Positions 15,873-24,999 of a stretch of DNA of 64,000 bases are shown here, piece after piece. Location of the stretch: positions 62,001-126,000 of the forward strand of contig QFNI01000003.1 of NCBI GenBank assembly GCA_003240775.1, read 5' to 3'. A model generated the notes under the pieces. That model saw only the letters and a program-made list of their open reading frames with translations. It did not search any database and was not told the DNA's origin. This DNA is from Mesorhizobium amorphae (GTDB taxonomy: Bacteria; Pseudomonadota; Alphaproteobacteria; Rhizobiales; Rhizobiaceae). Each line of letters starts with the position of its first letter. The stretch's first letter is position 1. Position numbers and translations under genes: made by a program.

Positions 15873-17429
15873 ATGATCAGCACGAAGATGACGCGCCGCC
15901 AGGCGCTGGGAACGCTTGCCGCGGCGGGCCTTTCCACCACGCTCTATCCGAGCATAGCCGTGTCGCAGGACGGCAGGATCCTGCGCGTCCGCTCCTATGC
16001 CGACATCCAGGGCCTCGACCCCGCCTTCCGCACGGGCGCCCCCGACGACGACGTGATGCGCTGCATCTTTCCCGCGCTCGCCACCATGACGCCGGGCGAC
16101 GAGTGGAAGTGGCAGCTGGACGCGGCCGTCAAGCTCGAGCAGACCGACCCCACCCACATCGCCTTCACGCTGATGGACGGCCTGAAGTGGTCGGGCGACT
16201 TCGGCGCCGTGACGGCGGACGACGTGAAATATTCCTTTGAGCGCTTCATCGATCCCAAGCTCGAGGCCGTCTACAAGGGCGACTGGGAAGCCCTCGACCA
16301 TGTCGAGGTGATCGACGAGAAGTCCGGCGTGATCGTCTTGAAGGCCCCTTATCCGCCGCTGTGGAACGTCGGCCTCGTCTTCGGCTCGGGCAAGATCATC
16401 TCGCGCAAGGCGACCGAAGCCGCCGGCGGCCGCTTCGAGAACGACGTGCCCGCCCAGTGCGGCCGCTACGTGCTCAAGGAATGGCTGCCCAAGCAGCGCA
16501 CCGTGCTCGTGCGCAACCCCGACTGGCCCGGCGAGCCCGCCGCCTTCGAGGAGATCCACATCACGCCGATCGACGACGAGAAGACGGCCGAGCTCGGCCT
16601 GGAAGCGGGCGATCTCGACTACACCTGGGTCGCCACCTCCTCGATCCCGCGCTATCGCGAGACCCCGCCCAGAGGCGGCCAGATCACGGTGAAGCCTTCG
16701 CTCGCCTATGTCTGGATCGGCATCAACCAAGAGAAAGCGCCCTTCGACAAGCTCGAGGTGCGGCGCGCGATCCAGTATGCGGTGGATGTGCCGACCCTGC
16801 TCGACGCCGCCTATTTCGGCGCGGCCGAGCCCGCCACCGGCATCATTGCTCCCGGCATCCTGGGCCACCGCGAAAAGGTGCTCTACGCCTACGACCCCGA
16901 CAAGGCGCGCGAGGAACTGGCGAAGGCGGGCTTGGAGGACGGCTTCGAGTGCACGATCGACATCCTCAACAAGGCCGAGCACATCTCGATCGCCCAGGCG
17001 CTGCAGGCGAACCTCGCGGATGTCGGCATCACCCTCACCATCCAGCAGCACGATTCCGGCACCTTCTGGAGCCTGGGCGACCAGAAGTCGGGCGACAGCT
17101 GGAAGAACATCCAGCTCCTGCTTCAGCGCTTCTCCATGCAGCCCGACCCCGCTTTCGGCACCGACTGGTTCGTGCCCGAACAGATCGGCGTGTGGAACTG
17201 GGAGCGCTGGAACAGCCCCGAATTCGGCAAGCTGAGCGCCGAAGCCAAGCTCGAAACCGACACGGCCAAGCGCAACGACATGTACATCAAGATGCAGGAC
17301 CTGATGGAGGAGTCGGGCTCCTACATCTTCCTCACCCATGAGGCGACGGGCGTGGGCTATTCCAGCAAGATCGTGCCCGCGCTGCTGCCCAACGGCCTGC
17401 CGGTGTTCTACGCCTTCAAGCCGGCCTGA
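15873..17429 (+). CDS. Dpp/Opp-type ABC transporter solute-binding protein
   Basis: A 518-residue family-5 extracellular solute-binding protein. The N-terminus MISTKMTRRQALGTLAAAGLSTTL is a Tat-like signal (TRRQALG), with cleavage probably near SIAVSQ. Mature landmarks: LRVRSYADIQGLDPAF, TPGDEWKWQLDAAVKLEQTDPTHIAF, DVKYSFERFIDPK near residue 115 and VRRAIQYAVDVPTLLDAAYFG near 305. Its partners are two permeases and two ATPases immediately downstream. The family binds di- or oligopeptides, nickel, glutathione or opines. Here a non-peptide nitrogenous ligand is equally likely given the amidase and hydrolase upstream. The downstream 249-base gap is filled by a repeat. Confidence 0.92.
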   Translation: MISTKMTRRQALGTLAAAGLSTTLYPSIAVSQDGRILRVRSYADIQGLDPAFRTGAPDDDVMRCIFPALATMTPGDEWKWQLDAAVKLEQTDPTHIAFTLMDGLKWSGDFGAVTADDVKYSFERFIDPKLEAVYKGDWEALDHVEVIDEKSGVIVLKAPYPPLWNVGLVFGSGKIISRKATEAAGGRFENDVPAQCGRYVLKEWLPKQRTVLVRNPDWPGEPAAFEEIHITPIDDEKTAELGLEAGDLDYTWVATSSIPRYRETPPRGGQITVKPSLAYVWIGINQEKAPFDKLEVRRAIQYAVDVPTLLDAAYFGAAEPATGIIAPGILGHREKVLYAYDPDKAREELAKAGLEDGFECTIDILNKAEHISIAQALQANLADVGITLTIQQHDSGTFWSLGDQKSGDSWKNIQLLLQRFSMQPDPAFGTDWFVPEQIGVWNWERWNSPEFGKLSAEAKLETDTAKRNDMYIKMQDLMEESGSYIFLTHEATGVGYSSKIVPALLPNGLPVFYAFKPA

Positions 17430-17525
17430 GCGGGCGTTGTCGGGTCGGGTCGGAATGCGAGACTGGGAGCCACGGGGCTTGGCCCGCGAATTGCGTGCGA
17501 ACGCCCGGGCACCCATGCTGACGCC

Positions 17526-17645
17526 CTCCCTCCCCCTTGAGGGGAGGGATGCAGGGTGGGGGTATGGGTGCAGGACCTGGTTCGACGTCACCCCCACCTT
17601 CGACGTCACCCCCACCCCTCACCCCTCCCCTCAAGGGGGAGGGGG
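17526..17645. repeat. C-rich composite palindromic repeat, copy 2, with internal 18-base tandem duplication
   Basis: The same architecture as 4787-4886: a left arm around CCCTCCCCCTTGAGGGGAG, a centre GACCTGGTTCGACGTCACC, and a right arm around CCCCTCAAGGGGGAGGGG. The centre contains TTCGACGTCACCCCCACC twice in tandem (17581-17598 and 17599-17616). It lies inside an operon, between the binding-protein gene and its first permease, 34 bases before the permease start. Confidence 0.8.
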
Positions 17646-17678
17646 ATCTCGGCGGTTCGTGCGAGACGGTGTGGCATC

Positions 17679-18623
17679 GTGCTGAGCTACACGCTTCGCC
17701 GCATCGGGCTGTCTGTCGCCATCACGGTGGTGGCGCTGGTGATCCTGATCTCCATGATCCAGCTGATCCCCGGCGATCCCGCCGCCGTGCTGCTCGGGCC
17801 GCTCGCCTCGCAGGCGACGCGCGACGCGTTTCGGGTGCAGATGGGGCTCGACCAGCCGGCCATCGTGCAGATCGCGCGCTTCTTCGGCCGCGTGCTGCAG
17901 GGCGATCTCGGCACCGACGCGCTGACCGGGCGGCCGGTGCTGCGGGTGGTGATGGAGCAGCTTCCCTTCACGCTTTCGCTGATCTTCGCCTCGATCCTGT
18001 GGTCGGCCACGCTCGGCATCGCGCTCGGCTGCTGGTCGGCGGTGCGCCGCGGCTCGGTGGCGGACACGCTGGTCGGCATCCTGTCGGTCGGCTCGATCGC
18101 GCTGCCCTCCTTCGTGGTGGCGATCTACGGGCTCCTGATCTTCTCGGTGGGGCTGGGCTGGTTTCCCACCATCGGCGCGGGGCCGCCGGGCGATCCGCTC
18201 GCGCAGCTCTACTACCTCGTGCTGCCCTCGCTCGCGGTGGGGCTCGGCTGGGTCGGCTATCTCGCCCGCATGGTGCGCGCCTCGATGCTGGAGGTGCTGG
18301 GCGAGAACCACATCCGCATGGCCCGCGCCTTCGGCCTGCCCGAGCGCACCATCACCTTCCGCTATGCGCTCAAGATCGCCATCATCCCGACGGTGGCACT
18401 CTTGGGGCTCGGCATCGGCAACATGATCTCGGGCGCGGTGTTCGCCGAGATCGTGTTCGCCCGGCCCGGCGTGGGGCGCCTGATCTTCGACGCGATCGCC
18501 ACGCGCAACTATCCCGTGGTCATGGGGGCCGTGATGCTCACCACCGTGTTCTATGTCTTGTCGACGCTCTGCGCCGACCTCGTTGCAGCCTGGCTCGACC
18601 CCCGTGTCCGCGCAAGCCTTTGA
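17679..18623 (+). CDS. Dpp/Opp-type ABC transporter permease (DppB-like)
   Basis: A 314-residue permease. The GTG at 17679 begins VLSYTLRRIGLSVAITVVALVILI, the classical DppB start; the open frame upstream only translates the repeat. It has about six transmembrane spans. LIPGDPAAVLLG is near residue 32, and the EAA loop near 225 reads ENHIRMARAFGLPERTITFRYALKIAIIP, ending in VFARPGVGRLIFDAI. The gene overlaps the next permease by 20 bases, so translation is coupled. Ribosome-site support for the start is weak. Confidence 0.92.
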   Translation: MLSYTLRRIGLSVAITVVALVILISMIQLIPGDPAAVLLGPLASQATRDAFRVQMGLDQPAIVQIARFFGRVLQGDLGTDALTGRPVLRVVMEQLPFTLSLIFASILWSATLGIALGCWSAVRRGSVADTLVGILSVGSIALPSFVVAIYGLLIFSVGLGWFPTIGAGPPGDPLAQLYYLVLPSLAVGLGWVGYLARMVRASMLEVLGENHIRMARAFGLPERTITFRYALKIAIIPTVALLGLGIGNMISGAVFAEIVFARPGVGRLIFDAIATRNYPVVMGAVMLTTVFYVLSTLCADLVAAWLDPRVRASL

Positions 18624-19488
18624 CGCGCTGCCCCAGGCGGCCCCCAAGGCGCCGCGCTGGCAGGTCCTGCGCGGCTTCCTCAAAAGCCCGCTGGGCATGC
18701 TCGGGCTGGTGCTCGTGCTGCTCGTCGTGCTCGGCGCGCTTCTGGCCGACCTTTCGCCCTACCTTCCCACGCGGCTCGCGCCGCGCGACCGCTTCGCCGG
18801 GCCGAGCCTCGCGCACTGGCTGGGCGCCGACCATCTCGGACGCGACCTCTTCACGCGCGTGCTGCACGGGGCGCGCATCGCGTTGGGCGTCGCGCTGCTC
18901 GCCACCGGCATCTCGTTTCTGGGCGGGCTCGTGTTCGGCATGCTGGCCGGCTACGGGCCGCGCTGGCTGGATTCGCTGCTGCTTCTCGTCTTCGACGCGC
19001 TGCGCTCGTTTCCGACCGTGATGCTCGCGCTCGCGCTGGTCACGCTGACGGGGCCGAGCCTGACGGCGGTGGTGGCCGTCGTGATCATCGCCACCCTGCC
19101 CGGCTATGCCCGCATCGTGCGCGCGCAGACCATGGCGCTGAAGGAGGCCGAGTTCGTGCTGGCGGCACGCGCGCTCGGGGCATCGGGCCCGCGCATCATG
19201 CTGCGCGAGATCCTGCCCAACATCATCGGCCCGCTCCTGATCCTCGCATCCATGGACATTCCCGTGGTGATCACCATCGAGGCGGGCATGAGCTTCCTGG
19301 GGCTCGGCGTCCGCCCGCCGACGCCGTCCTGGGGCTCGATCCTGAACGACGGCTACGCCTTCATCCGCGAAAGCCCCTGGCCTGCCATCGCGGGCGGCCT
19401 GCCGATCATCATCACCACGCTCGGCTTCACCTTTCTGGGCGAGACGCTGCGCGATCTCTTCGACCCCCGGCTGAGGCGCGACGGCTGA
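18604..19488 (+). CDS. Dpp/Opp-type ABC transporter permease (DppC-like)
   Basis: A 294-residue permease starting at GTG 18604 (VSAQAFDALPQAAPKAPRWQVLRGFLKSPLG), inside the end of the dppB-like gene. Landmarks: HWLGADHLGRDLFTRVLHGARIAL near residue 75 (typical DppC), ARIVRAQTMALKEAEFVLAARALGAS near 170 (EAA loop) and EAGMSFLGLGVRPPTPSWG near 225. It forms the heterodimeric channel with the DppB-like subunit. The stop codon overlaps the ATG of the first ATPase (TGATG). Confidence 0.92.
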   Translation: MSAQAFDALPQAAPKAPRWQVLRGFLKSPLGMLGLVLVLLVVLGALLADLSPYLPTRLAPRDRFAGPSLAHWLGADHLGRDLFTRVLHGARIALGVALLATGISFLGGLVFGMLAGYGPRWLDSLLLLVFDALRSFPTVMLALALVTLTGPSLTAVVAVVIIATLPGYARIVRAQTMALKEAEFVLAARALGASGPRIMLREILPNIIGPLLILASMDIPVVITIEAGMSFLGLGVRPPTPSWGSILNDGYAFIRESPWPAIAGGLPIIITTLGFTFLGETLRDLFDPRLRRDG

Positions 19489-20495
19489 TGGGCGACAAGC
19501 CGCTTCTCGACATCGACGGCCTGTCGATCGACTTCGCGACGCCCGCCGGCCCGCTCCATGCGCTGCGCGACGTCCATCTTGCCGTCGAGCCGGGCACCAT
19601 CACCGGCATCGTCGGCGAATCCGGCTGCGGCAAGTCGACCCTCATCAATTCGGTGATCGGCCTGCTGCCCGCGAATGCCCGGCGCGTGGGCGGCGAGGTG
19701 CGCTTCGACGGGCGCGACATCCTGGGCCTCGGCTCGGACGCGCTGCGCGATCTTCGCGGCAACCGCATCACCGCCGTGTTCCAGGATCCGATGACCGCGC
19801 TCAACCCGGTGCTGACGGTGGGCGACCAGATGACGGCGATCCAGTATCGCTCGGGCGCTTCCCGGCGTCAGAAATGGCAGCGCGCGGTGGACTATCTCGC
19901 CAAGGTCCGCATTCCCGACCCCGAGCGGCGCATGGAGCAGTATCCGCACCAGTTCTCGGGCGGCATGCGCCAGCGCATCTGCATCGCCATGGCGCTGCTC
20001 GCCGAACCCGACCTGCTGATCGCCGACGAGCCGACGACCGCACTCGACGCGACGCTCGAAGTGGAGGTGATCGGGCTCCTCAAGGAGCTCCAGCGCGAGG
20101 CGGGCTGCGCGGTGCTCTTCATCTCCCACCATCTCGGCGCGGTGGCCGAACTCTGCGAGGAGGTGGCCATCATGTATGCGGGCGAGGTGGTGGAGCGGGG
20201 CAGCGTGCGCGACATCTTCCACAACGCGCGCCACCCTTATGCGCGCGCGCTTCTCACCTGCGATCCCGGCCGCGTGCGCGAGGCCTCGCGCCAGCTGCCC
20301 ACGATCCCCGGCACGCTGCCCGACCTGCGCCATCCCCCTGAGGGCTGCATCTTCCGGCCGCGCTGCCCCGAGAGCTTCGAGAGATGCGCGCAAAAGCCGC
20401 CCGCGCACTGGGTCACGCCCACGCATTGGGCCACCTGCCACAAGGCCGAGACCCTGCCGCCCCTGCCCCGCGCAGCCGAAAGGCTCGGGGCATGA
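19488..20495 (+). CDS. Dpp/Opp-type ABC transporter ATPase (DppD-like)
   Basis: A 335-residue ATPase. Walker A is GESGCGKSTLIN near residue 42, Q-loop VFQDPMTALNPVLTVGDQM near 93, signature FSGGMRQRICIAMALL near 150 and Walker B LLIADEPTTALDATLEVEV near 172. The C-terminal oligopeptide-transporter extension has GCIFRPRCPESFERCAQKPP, whose cysteines are typical of an Fe-S or zinc-like tail in this subfamily. ATG overlaps the upstream stop, and its own stop overlaps the next start (ATGA). Confidence 0.94.
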   Translation: MGDKPLLDIDGLSIDFATPAGPLHALRDVHLAVEPGTITGIVGESGCGKSTLINSVIGLLPANARRVGGEVRFDGRDILGLGSDALRDLRGNRITAVFQDPMTALNPVLTVGDQMTAIQYRSGASRRQKWQRAVDYLAKVRIPDPERRMEQYPHQFSGGMRQRICIAMALLAEPDLLIADEPTTALDATLEVEVIGLLKELQREAGCAVLFISHHLGAVAELCEEVAIMYAGEVVERGSVRDIFHNARHPYARALLTCDPGRVREASRQLPTIPGTLPDLRHPPEGCIFRPRCPESFERCAQKPPAHWVTPTHWATCHKAETLPPLPRAAERLGA

Positions 20496-21466
20496 GCGCG
20501 CTTCTCGCGATCGAAAACCTGGTGGTCCGCTTTTCCGCGCCCGGCGGCCTGCTGTCGCGGGTGAGCGGCAAGGCGCAGGCGATCGAGGCGGTGGCCGGCG
20601 TGTCGCTGGAGGTGGAAGCGGGCCGCACCTATGCGCTGGTGGGCGAATCCGGCTCGGGCAAGACCACGCTCGCCCGCGCGGTGATCGGGCTCGCGCCAGT
20701 CTCGTCGGGCCGGATCGTCTTCGAGGGCCGCGAGATCACCGCGCGGAGCGACCGCGATCTTCGCCCCTTGCGGCGCGAGGTCGCCACCATGTTCCAAGAC
20801 CCGGTGGGCTCGCTCAGCCCGCGCCGCTCGGTGCGCTCGATCCTGTCGGAGCCGTTTCGCGTGCATGGCGTGAAAGCCGATCTCGCCCAGGAGGTGCCGC
20901 GGCTGCTGTCCCAGGTCGGCCTGCCCGCCGATTTCGCGGAGCGCTATCCCCACCAGCTTTCGGGCGGCCAGGCGCGGCGCGTGGGCGTGGCGCGCGCGCT
21001 CGCCCTGCGCCCCAAGCTCGTGATCGCCGACGAGCCCACGGCGGGCCTCGACGTGTCCGTGCAGGGCGAGCTTCTCAACCTGATGAACCGGCTTCAAGCG
21101 GAGTTGGGCATCGCCTTTTTGATGATCACCCACAACCTGCATGTGGTGCGCCACGTGGCCGACCGGATGGGCGTGCTCTATCTCGGCCGGCTGGTGGAGG
21201 AAGGCCGGACGGCCGACATCTTCGGCCAGCCCCGCCACCGCTACACGGAAGCGCTGCTTTCGGCCAATCCCGAGCCCGACCCCGATTTCGTGGGCCATCG
21301 CATCCCGATCCGCGGCGAGGTGCCGAGCCTTCTCGCGCGGCCAGCGGGCTGCGAGTTCCACCCCCGCTGCGGCTTTGCGGTCGCGCCCTGCCCCACGGTG
21401 GCGCCCGAGCGCACTCTGGTCGGGCAAGCCCACAGCTTCACCTGCCACAACCCGCAGGGCGCCTGA
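20492..21466 (+). CDS. Dpp/Opp-type ABC transporter ATPase (DppF-like)
   Basis: A 324-residue ATPase starting MSALLAIENLVVRFSAPGGLLSRV. Walker A GESGSGKTTLARAV is near residue 49, Q-loop MFQDPVGSLSPRRSV near 100, signature LSGGQARRVGVARAL near 155 and Walker B LVIADEPTAGLDVSVQGE near 175. The cysteine tail GCEFHPRCGFAVAPCPTV is present. Last gene of the importer operon, it ends 4 bases from the convergent stop of the minus-strand purine-type transporter operon, leaving no room for a separate terminator. Confidence 0.94.
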   Translation: MSALLAIENLVVRFSAPGGLLSRVSGKAQAIEAVAGVSLEVEAGRTYALVGESGSGKTTLARAVIGLAPVSSGRIVFEGREITARSDRDLRPLRREVATMFQDPVGSLSPRRSVRSILSEPFRVHGVKADLAQEVPRLLSQVGLPADFAERYPHQLSGGQARRVGVARALALRPKLVIADEPTAGLDVSVQGELLNLMNRLQAELGIAFLMITHNLHVVRHVADRMGVLYLGRLVEEGRTADIFGQPRHRYTEALLSANPEPDPDFVGHRIPIRGEVPSLLARPAGCEFHPRCGFAVAPCPTVAPERTLVGQAHSFTCHNPQGA

Positions 21467-21470
21467 GCCC

Positions 21471-22382
21471 TCAGCGCTCGAAGGGTTCGCCGAGCGAGGC
21501 TATGCCGTTGAGCTTGAGGAGGCGGCGGTTGGCGGAGATGATGCCGAGCACGACGACGGTTGCGATGTAGGGCAGGCTGGAGAGGAGCTGGGAGGGCAGG
21601 TTGAGGCTGGAGGCCTGGGCGGCCGAGCCGGCGAGCGAGAGCGCGCCGAACAGGCAGGCGCCCAGAAAGATGCGGCCCGTGAGCCAGGTGCCGAAGACCA
21701 CGAGCGCGATGGCTATCCAGCCGCGCCCCGCGATCATGCCGTCGGCCCAGAGCGGGGTGTAGACGGTGGCCGCATAGGCGCCGGCGAAGCCCGCCATCGT
21801 GCCGCCGAAGAGAATGGCGCAGAGCCGCACGCCGATCACGGAATGGCCGATGGCGTGCGCGGCCTTGGGGTTCTCGCCCACCGCGCGCAACACGAGCCCG
21901 ATCTTCGCGTGCTTGAAGGCGAACCAGATCAGAAGCGTGGCGAGAAGCGAAAGCCAGACCACGATGTCCTGCACGAAGAGGCCGCCCACCACGGGAAGCT
22001 CGGACAGGCCGGGCACCGCGAAGCGGGGCAGGCCGCGCACTGTCAGGCTCTCATAGGTCTTGCCGAAAAGCGCCGAGAGGCCCTGGCCGAAGATGCCGAT
22101 GGCGAGCCCCGCCGCCACCTGGTTGGCGCGGAAGCCGAGCGTGACGAAGGCGAAGACGAGCGCGAGCATCGCGCCCCCGAGACCGGCTGCGAGGAAGCCG
22201 GCCAAGTGGCCCGCACCGTGATAGACCACGATGAAGCCGAGCACGGCGCCGAGCGCCATCAGGCCTTCCACGCCGAGATTGAGCACGCCGGAGCGCTCCA
22301 CCACGAGTTCGCCGAGCGCCGCGAGCAGAAAGGGGGTTGCTGCGGCAAGCGTGCCGGCGAGCACGAATTCGAGCGCGCTCAT
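21471..22382 (-). CDS. BMP/nucleoside-type ABC transporter permease (second permease)
   Basis: A 303-residue branched-chain/BPD_transp_2-type permease: LVVERSGVLNLGVEGLMALGAVLGF near residue 30, GFRANQVAAGLAIGIFGQGLSALFG near 88, then GLVLRAVGENPKAAHAIGHSVIGVR near 185, the cytoplasmic coupling loop of the NupQ/YufQ type. Family transporters import nucleosides or purine-like compounds. The ATG at 22382 overlaps the end of the preceding permease gene (ATGA). It is the last gene of the eight-gene operon that starts with the Rieske protein. Confidence 0.92.
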   Translation of the reverse strand: MSALEFVLAGTLAAATPFLLAALGELVVERSGVLNLGVEGLMALGAVLGFIVVYHGAGHLAGFLAAGLGGAMLALVFAFVTLGFRANQVAAGLAIGIFGQGLSALFGKTYESLTVRGLPRFAVPGLSELPVVGGLFVQDIVVWLSLLATLLIWFAFKHAKIGLVLRAVGENPKAAHAIGHSVIGVRLCAILFGGTMAGFAGAYAATVYTPLWADGMIAGRGWIAIALVVFGTWLTGRIFLGACLFGALSLAGSAAQASSLNLPSQLLSSLPYIATVVVLGIISANRRLLKLNGIASLGEPFER

Positions 22383-23476
22383 GGGGAAACGCTCCGAAGC
22401 GGGCGGCGCCATTCCAGACGGTAGCGCACGAAGGTGACGGCGATCAGGTAGAGAAGCAGAAGGCTGCCCTGGAACACGCGCACGGCCGCGATCGGCAGGC
22501 CGGCCGAGACCATCGCATTGTCGCCGCCGATATAGAGCACGGCGAGCAGAAGCGCGGAGATCACGATGCCCACCGGGTGGAGCCCGCCGAGATAGGCGAC
22601 GATGATCGCGGCATAGCCGTAGCCGGTGGAGATCGAGCGCTGGAGCTGGCCGAGCGGTCCCGCCACTTCGGCCGCGCCCGCGAGCCCCGCCGCGAAGCCG
22701 CCGATCAGAAGCGACAGCCAGATGGCGCGCGCCTCGCTGAAGCCCGCATAGGCCGCGGCCCGCGGGGCGAGCCCGCCGACCTCGAGCCGGTAGCCGGTGA
22801 ACGAGCGCTGCATGAAGAACCAGGCGGCGACAGAGAAGAGCAGCGCCAGAAGAAGCGAGACGTTGACGCGCGTGCCTTCGATCAGGAGCGGCACCATCGC
22901 ATCGAACTGAAACATCACCGATTGAGGGAAGTTGAAGCCGTTGGGATCCTTCCAGGGGCCGAGCAGCAGGTAGTTCAGGACCTGGCCGGCGATCAGCGTC
23001 AGCATCAGCGAGACCAGGATCTCGTTGGCGTTGAGCCGGACGCGCCAGAAGGCGGTGATCCCCGCCCAGAGCGCGCCGCCGAGCGCGCCGAGCAACAGCA
23101 TCGAGGGCCACATCCACTGGCCCGAGGCGTCGGGAAACCAGACCGGCAGCGACGAGGCGAAGACGGCGCCCAGAATGAACTGGCCCTCCGCGCCGATGTT
23201 GAACACCTTGGCGCGAAAGCCGATGGCGAGCCCCTGCGCGATCAAGAGGAGCGGCGTGGCCTTCAAGAGAACCTCGCCGAACCCGTTCCACGACAAGAAG
23301 GGCTCGACCAGCATGGCGTGGAAGACCGCGAGCGGATCGTGGCCCATCACGAGGTAGAGGCAGAGGTTCAGGGCGAGCGCGAGGAGAAGCGCCAGGGGCG
23401 CGGCGAGAAGTGTCGCCCGCAGCGAAGCGCGCTCGCGCCGCACCAGGCTCGGCCAGGCAAGGCGGGTGGCGCTCAT
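22379..23476 (-). CDS. BMP/nucleoside-type ABC transporter permease (first permease)
   Basis: A 365-residue permease of the NupP/YufP type with about nine hydrophobic spans. LKATPLLLIAQGLAIGFRAKVFNIGAEGQ is near residue 70, NANEILVSLMLTLIAGQVLNYLLLGPWKDP near 150, and LEVGGLAPRAAAYAGFSEARA near 235 is the coupling loop. The start MSATRLAWPSLVRRERASLRATLL at ATG 23476 overlaps the ATPase stop by 4 bases. The FNIGAEGQ string is a strong marker of purine-nucleoside/BMP-type importers. Confidence 0.93.
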   Translation of the reverse strand: MSATRLAWPSLVRRERASLRATLLAAPLALLLALALNLCLYLVMGHDPLAVFHAMLVEPFLSWNGFGEVLLKATPLLLIAQGLAIGFRAKVFNIGAEGQFILGAVFASSLPVWFPDASGQWMWPSMLLLGALGGALWAGITAFWRVRLNANEILVSLMLTLIAGQVLNYLLLGPWKDPNGFNFPQSVMFQFDAMVPLLIEGTRVNVSLLLALLFSVAAWFFMQRSFTGYRLEVGGLAPRAAAYAGFSEARAIWLSLLIGGFAAGLAGAAEVAGPLGQLQRSISTGYGYAAIIVAYLGGLHPVGIVISALLLAVLYIGGDNAMVSAGLPIAAVRVFQGSLLLLYLIAVTFVRYRLEWRRPLRSVSP

Positions 23477-24990
23477 GCTGCGGCGGCCTCGGTTGCCGCG
23501 CCGATCATGTGGCGGCCGATCTCTTCCGCGCTCGTCTCCGTCTTTTGGAGAGACGGGCTGAGGCGGCCGCCGTGCAGCACATGGATGCGGTCGCAGATCT
23601 CGAACAGTTCCTCGAGCTCCTCGGAGATCACGAGAATGGCCGTGCCACTGTTGCGCAGATCGACCAGGCGGCGGCGGATGGCCGAAGCCGCCCCCACATC
23701 CACGCCCCAGGTGGGCTGGGCGAGAAACAAGAGCTTGGGCGCAAGCATCACCTCGCGCCCGACGATGAATTTCTGGAGGTTGCCGCCCGACAGCGCGCCC
23801 GCTTCCGCCTCGGGGCCGGGGGTGCGGACGTCGTAAGTCTCGATGCAGCTCTGGGTGAAGCGGCGGGCACCCGCGCGGTCCACCATGCCCCGCCGCACGA
23901 GGCCGTGGGCGTGGGCGGTCAGGATGCTGTTTGCGGAAAGCGACATCTCGGGCACCGCGCCGCGGCCCAGCCGGTCTTCCGGCACGAAGGCGAAGCCCAG
24001 CCTGCGGCGCGCGCCGACCGACAGCTCGCCCACCGGCTTGCCCATCATGAAGATGCGGTCGCTGCGCTCGGGCGGAAGCCGGGTCTCGCCCGAGACGAGG
24101 CGGGCGAGCTCGTTCTGGCCGTTGCCGGAAATGCCCGCGATGCCCACGATCTCGCCCGCGCGCACATGGAGGTCGATGCCGTGGAGGCCGGTGGCGAAGG
24201 GGTCGTCGGGCGCGTGGTCGAGGCCGATCAGCTCCAGGCGCTTCTCGCCTTCGGGCTGCGGGGTGGCGGGGATGGCTGCGGGCATGTCGCGGCCGATCAT
24301 CATGCGGGCAAGCTCGTGCGCGCTTTCCCGGCGCGGATCGGCGTGGCCCGTGACGCGGCCGCCGCGCAGGACGGTGGCCCGGTCGCAGAGCGCGCGGATT
24401 TCCTCGAGCTTGTGGGAGATGAAGAGGATGGAGACGCCGCGATCGCGCAAGCGCCGCAGCGTGGCAAAGAGCGTCTCCACGAGCTGGGGCGGCAGCACGG
24501 AGGTCGGCTCGTCGAGGATCAGGAGCCTGGGCTCGGTCATCAGCGCGCGGATGATCTCCACGCGCTGGCGCTCGCCCACCGACAGCGCGTGCACATGGGC
24601 GAGCGGATCGACGGCGAGCCCGAAATCGCGGCCCAGGCCGCGGATGCGCTCGGCAAGCTCGCGCTTGGGGCCGGGCACGACGAGGGCGACGTTCTCGGTG
24701 ACGGTCAATGTCTCGAACAGCGAGAAGTGCTGGAAGACCATGCCGATGCCCAGGGCCCGCGCCTGCGCCGGCGAGGCGAGGCCCACCGGCCTGCCCTGCC
24801 AGAGCATCTGCCCCTCGTCGGGCTGCTCGACGCCGTAGATGAGCTTCATCAGCGTCGACTTGCCCGCCCCGTTCTCGCCCAGGATGGCGTGGATCGACCG
24901 CTCGCCCACGTCGAGATCGATGCCGGAATTGGCCTCGACCGCGCCGTAGCGCTTGGAGATGCCGCGCAGGGAGAGAAGCGGGGTGGTCAT
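23473..24990 (-). CDS. BMP/nucleoside-type ABC transporter double ATPase
   Basis: A 505-residue tandem ATPase (NupO/YufO/RbsA type). The first domain has Walker A GENGAGKSTLMKLIYG near residue 37, Q-loop VFQHFSLFETLTVTENVAL near 85, signature LSVGERQRVEIIRALM near 140 and Walker B LLILDEPTSVLPP near 160. The second domain has a degenerate Walker A region (GIAGISGNGQNELARLV near 285) and signature LSGGNLQKFIVGREV near 400, as usual for this family. It energises the two permeases downstream and overlaps the first by 4 bases. Confidence 0.94.
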   Translation of the reverse strand: MTTPLLSLRGISKRYGAVEANSGIDLDVGERSIHAILGENGAGKSTLMKLIYGVEQPDEGQMLWQGRPVGLASPAQARALGIGMVFQHFSLFETLTVTENVALVVPGPKRELAERIRGLGRDFGLAVDPLAHVHALSVGERQRVEIIRALMTEPRLLILDEPTSVLPPQLVETLFATLRRLRDRGVSILFISHKLEEIRALCDRATVLRGGRVTGHADPRRESAHELARMMIGRDMPAAIPATPQPEGEKRLELIGLDHAPDDPFATGLHGIDLHVRAGEIVGIAGISGNGQNELARLVSGETRLPPERSDRIFMMGKPVGELSVGARRRLGFAFVPEDRLGRGAVPEMSLSANSILTAHAHGLVRRGMVDRAGARRFTQSCIETYDVRTPGPEAEAGALSGGNLQKFIVGREVMLAPKLLFLAQPTWGVDVGAASAIRRRLVDLRNSGTAILVISEELEELFEICDRIHVLHGGRLSPSLQKTETSAEEIGRHMIGAATEAAAA

Positions 24991-24999
24991 GGGGCGGGC

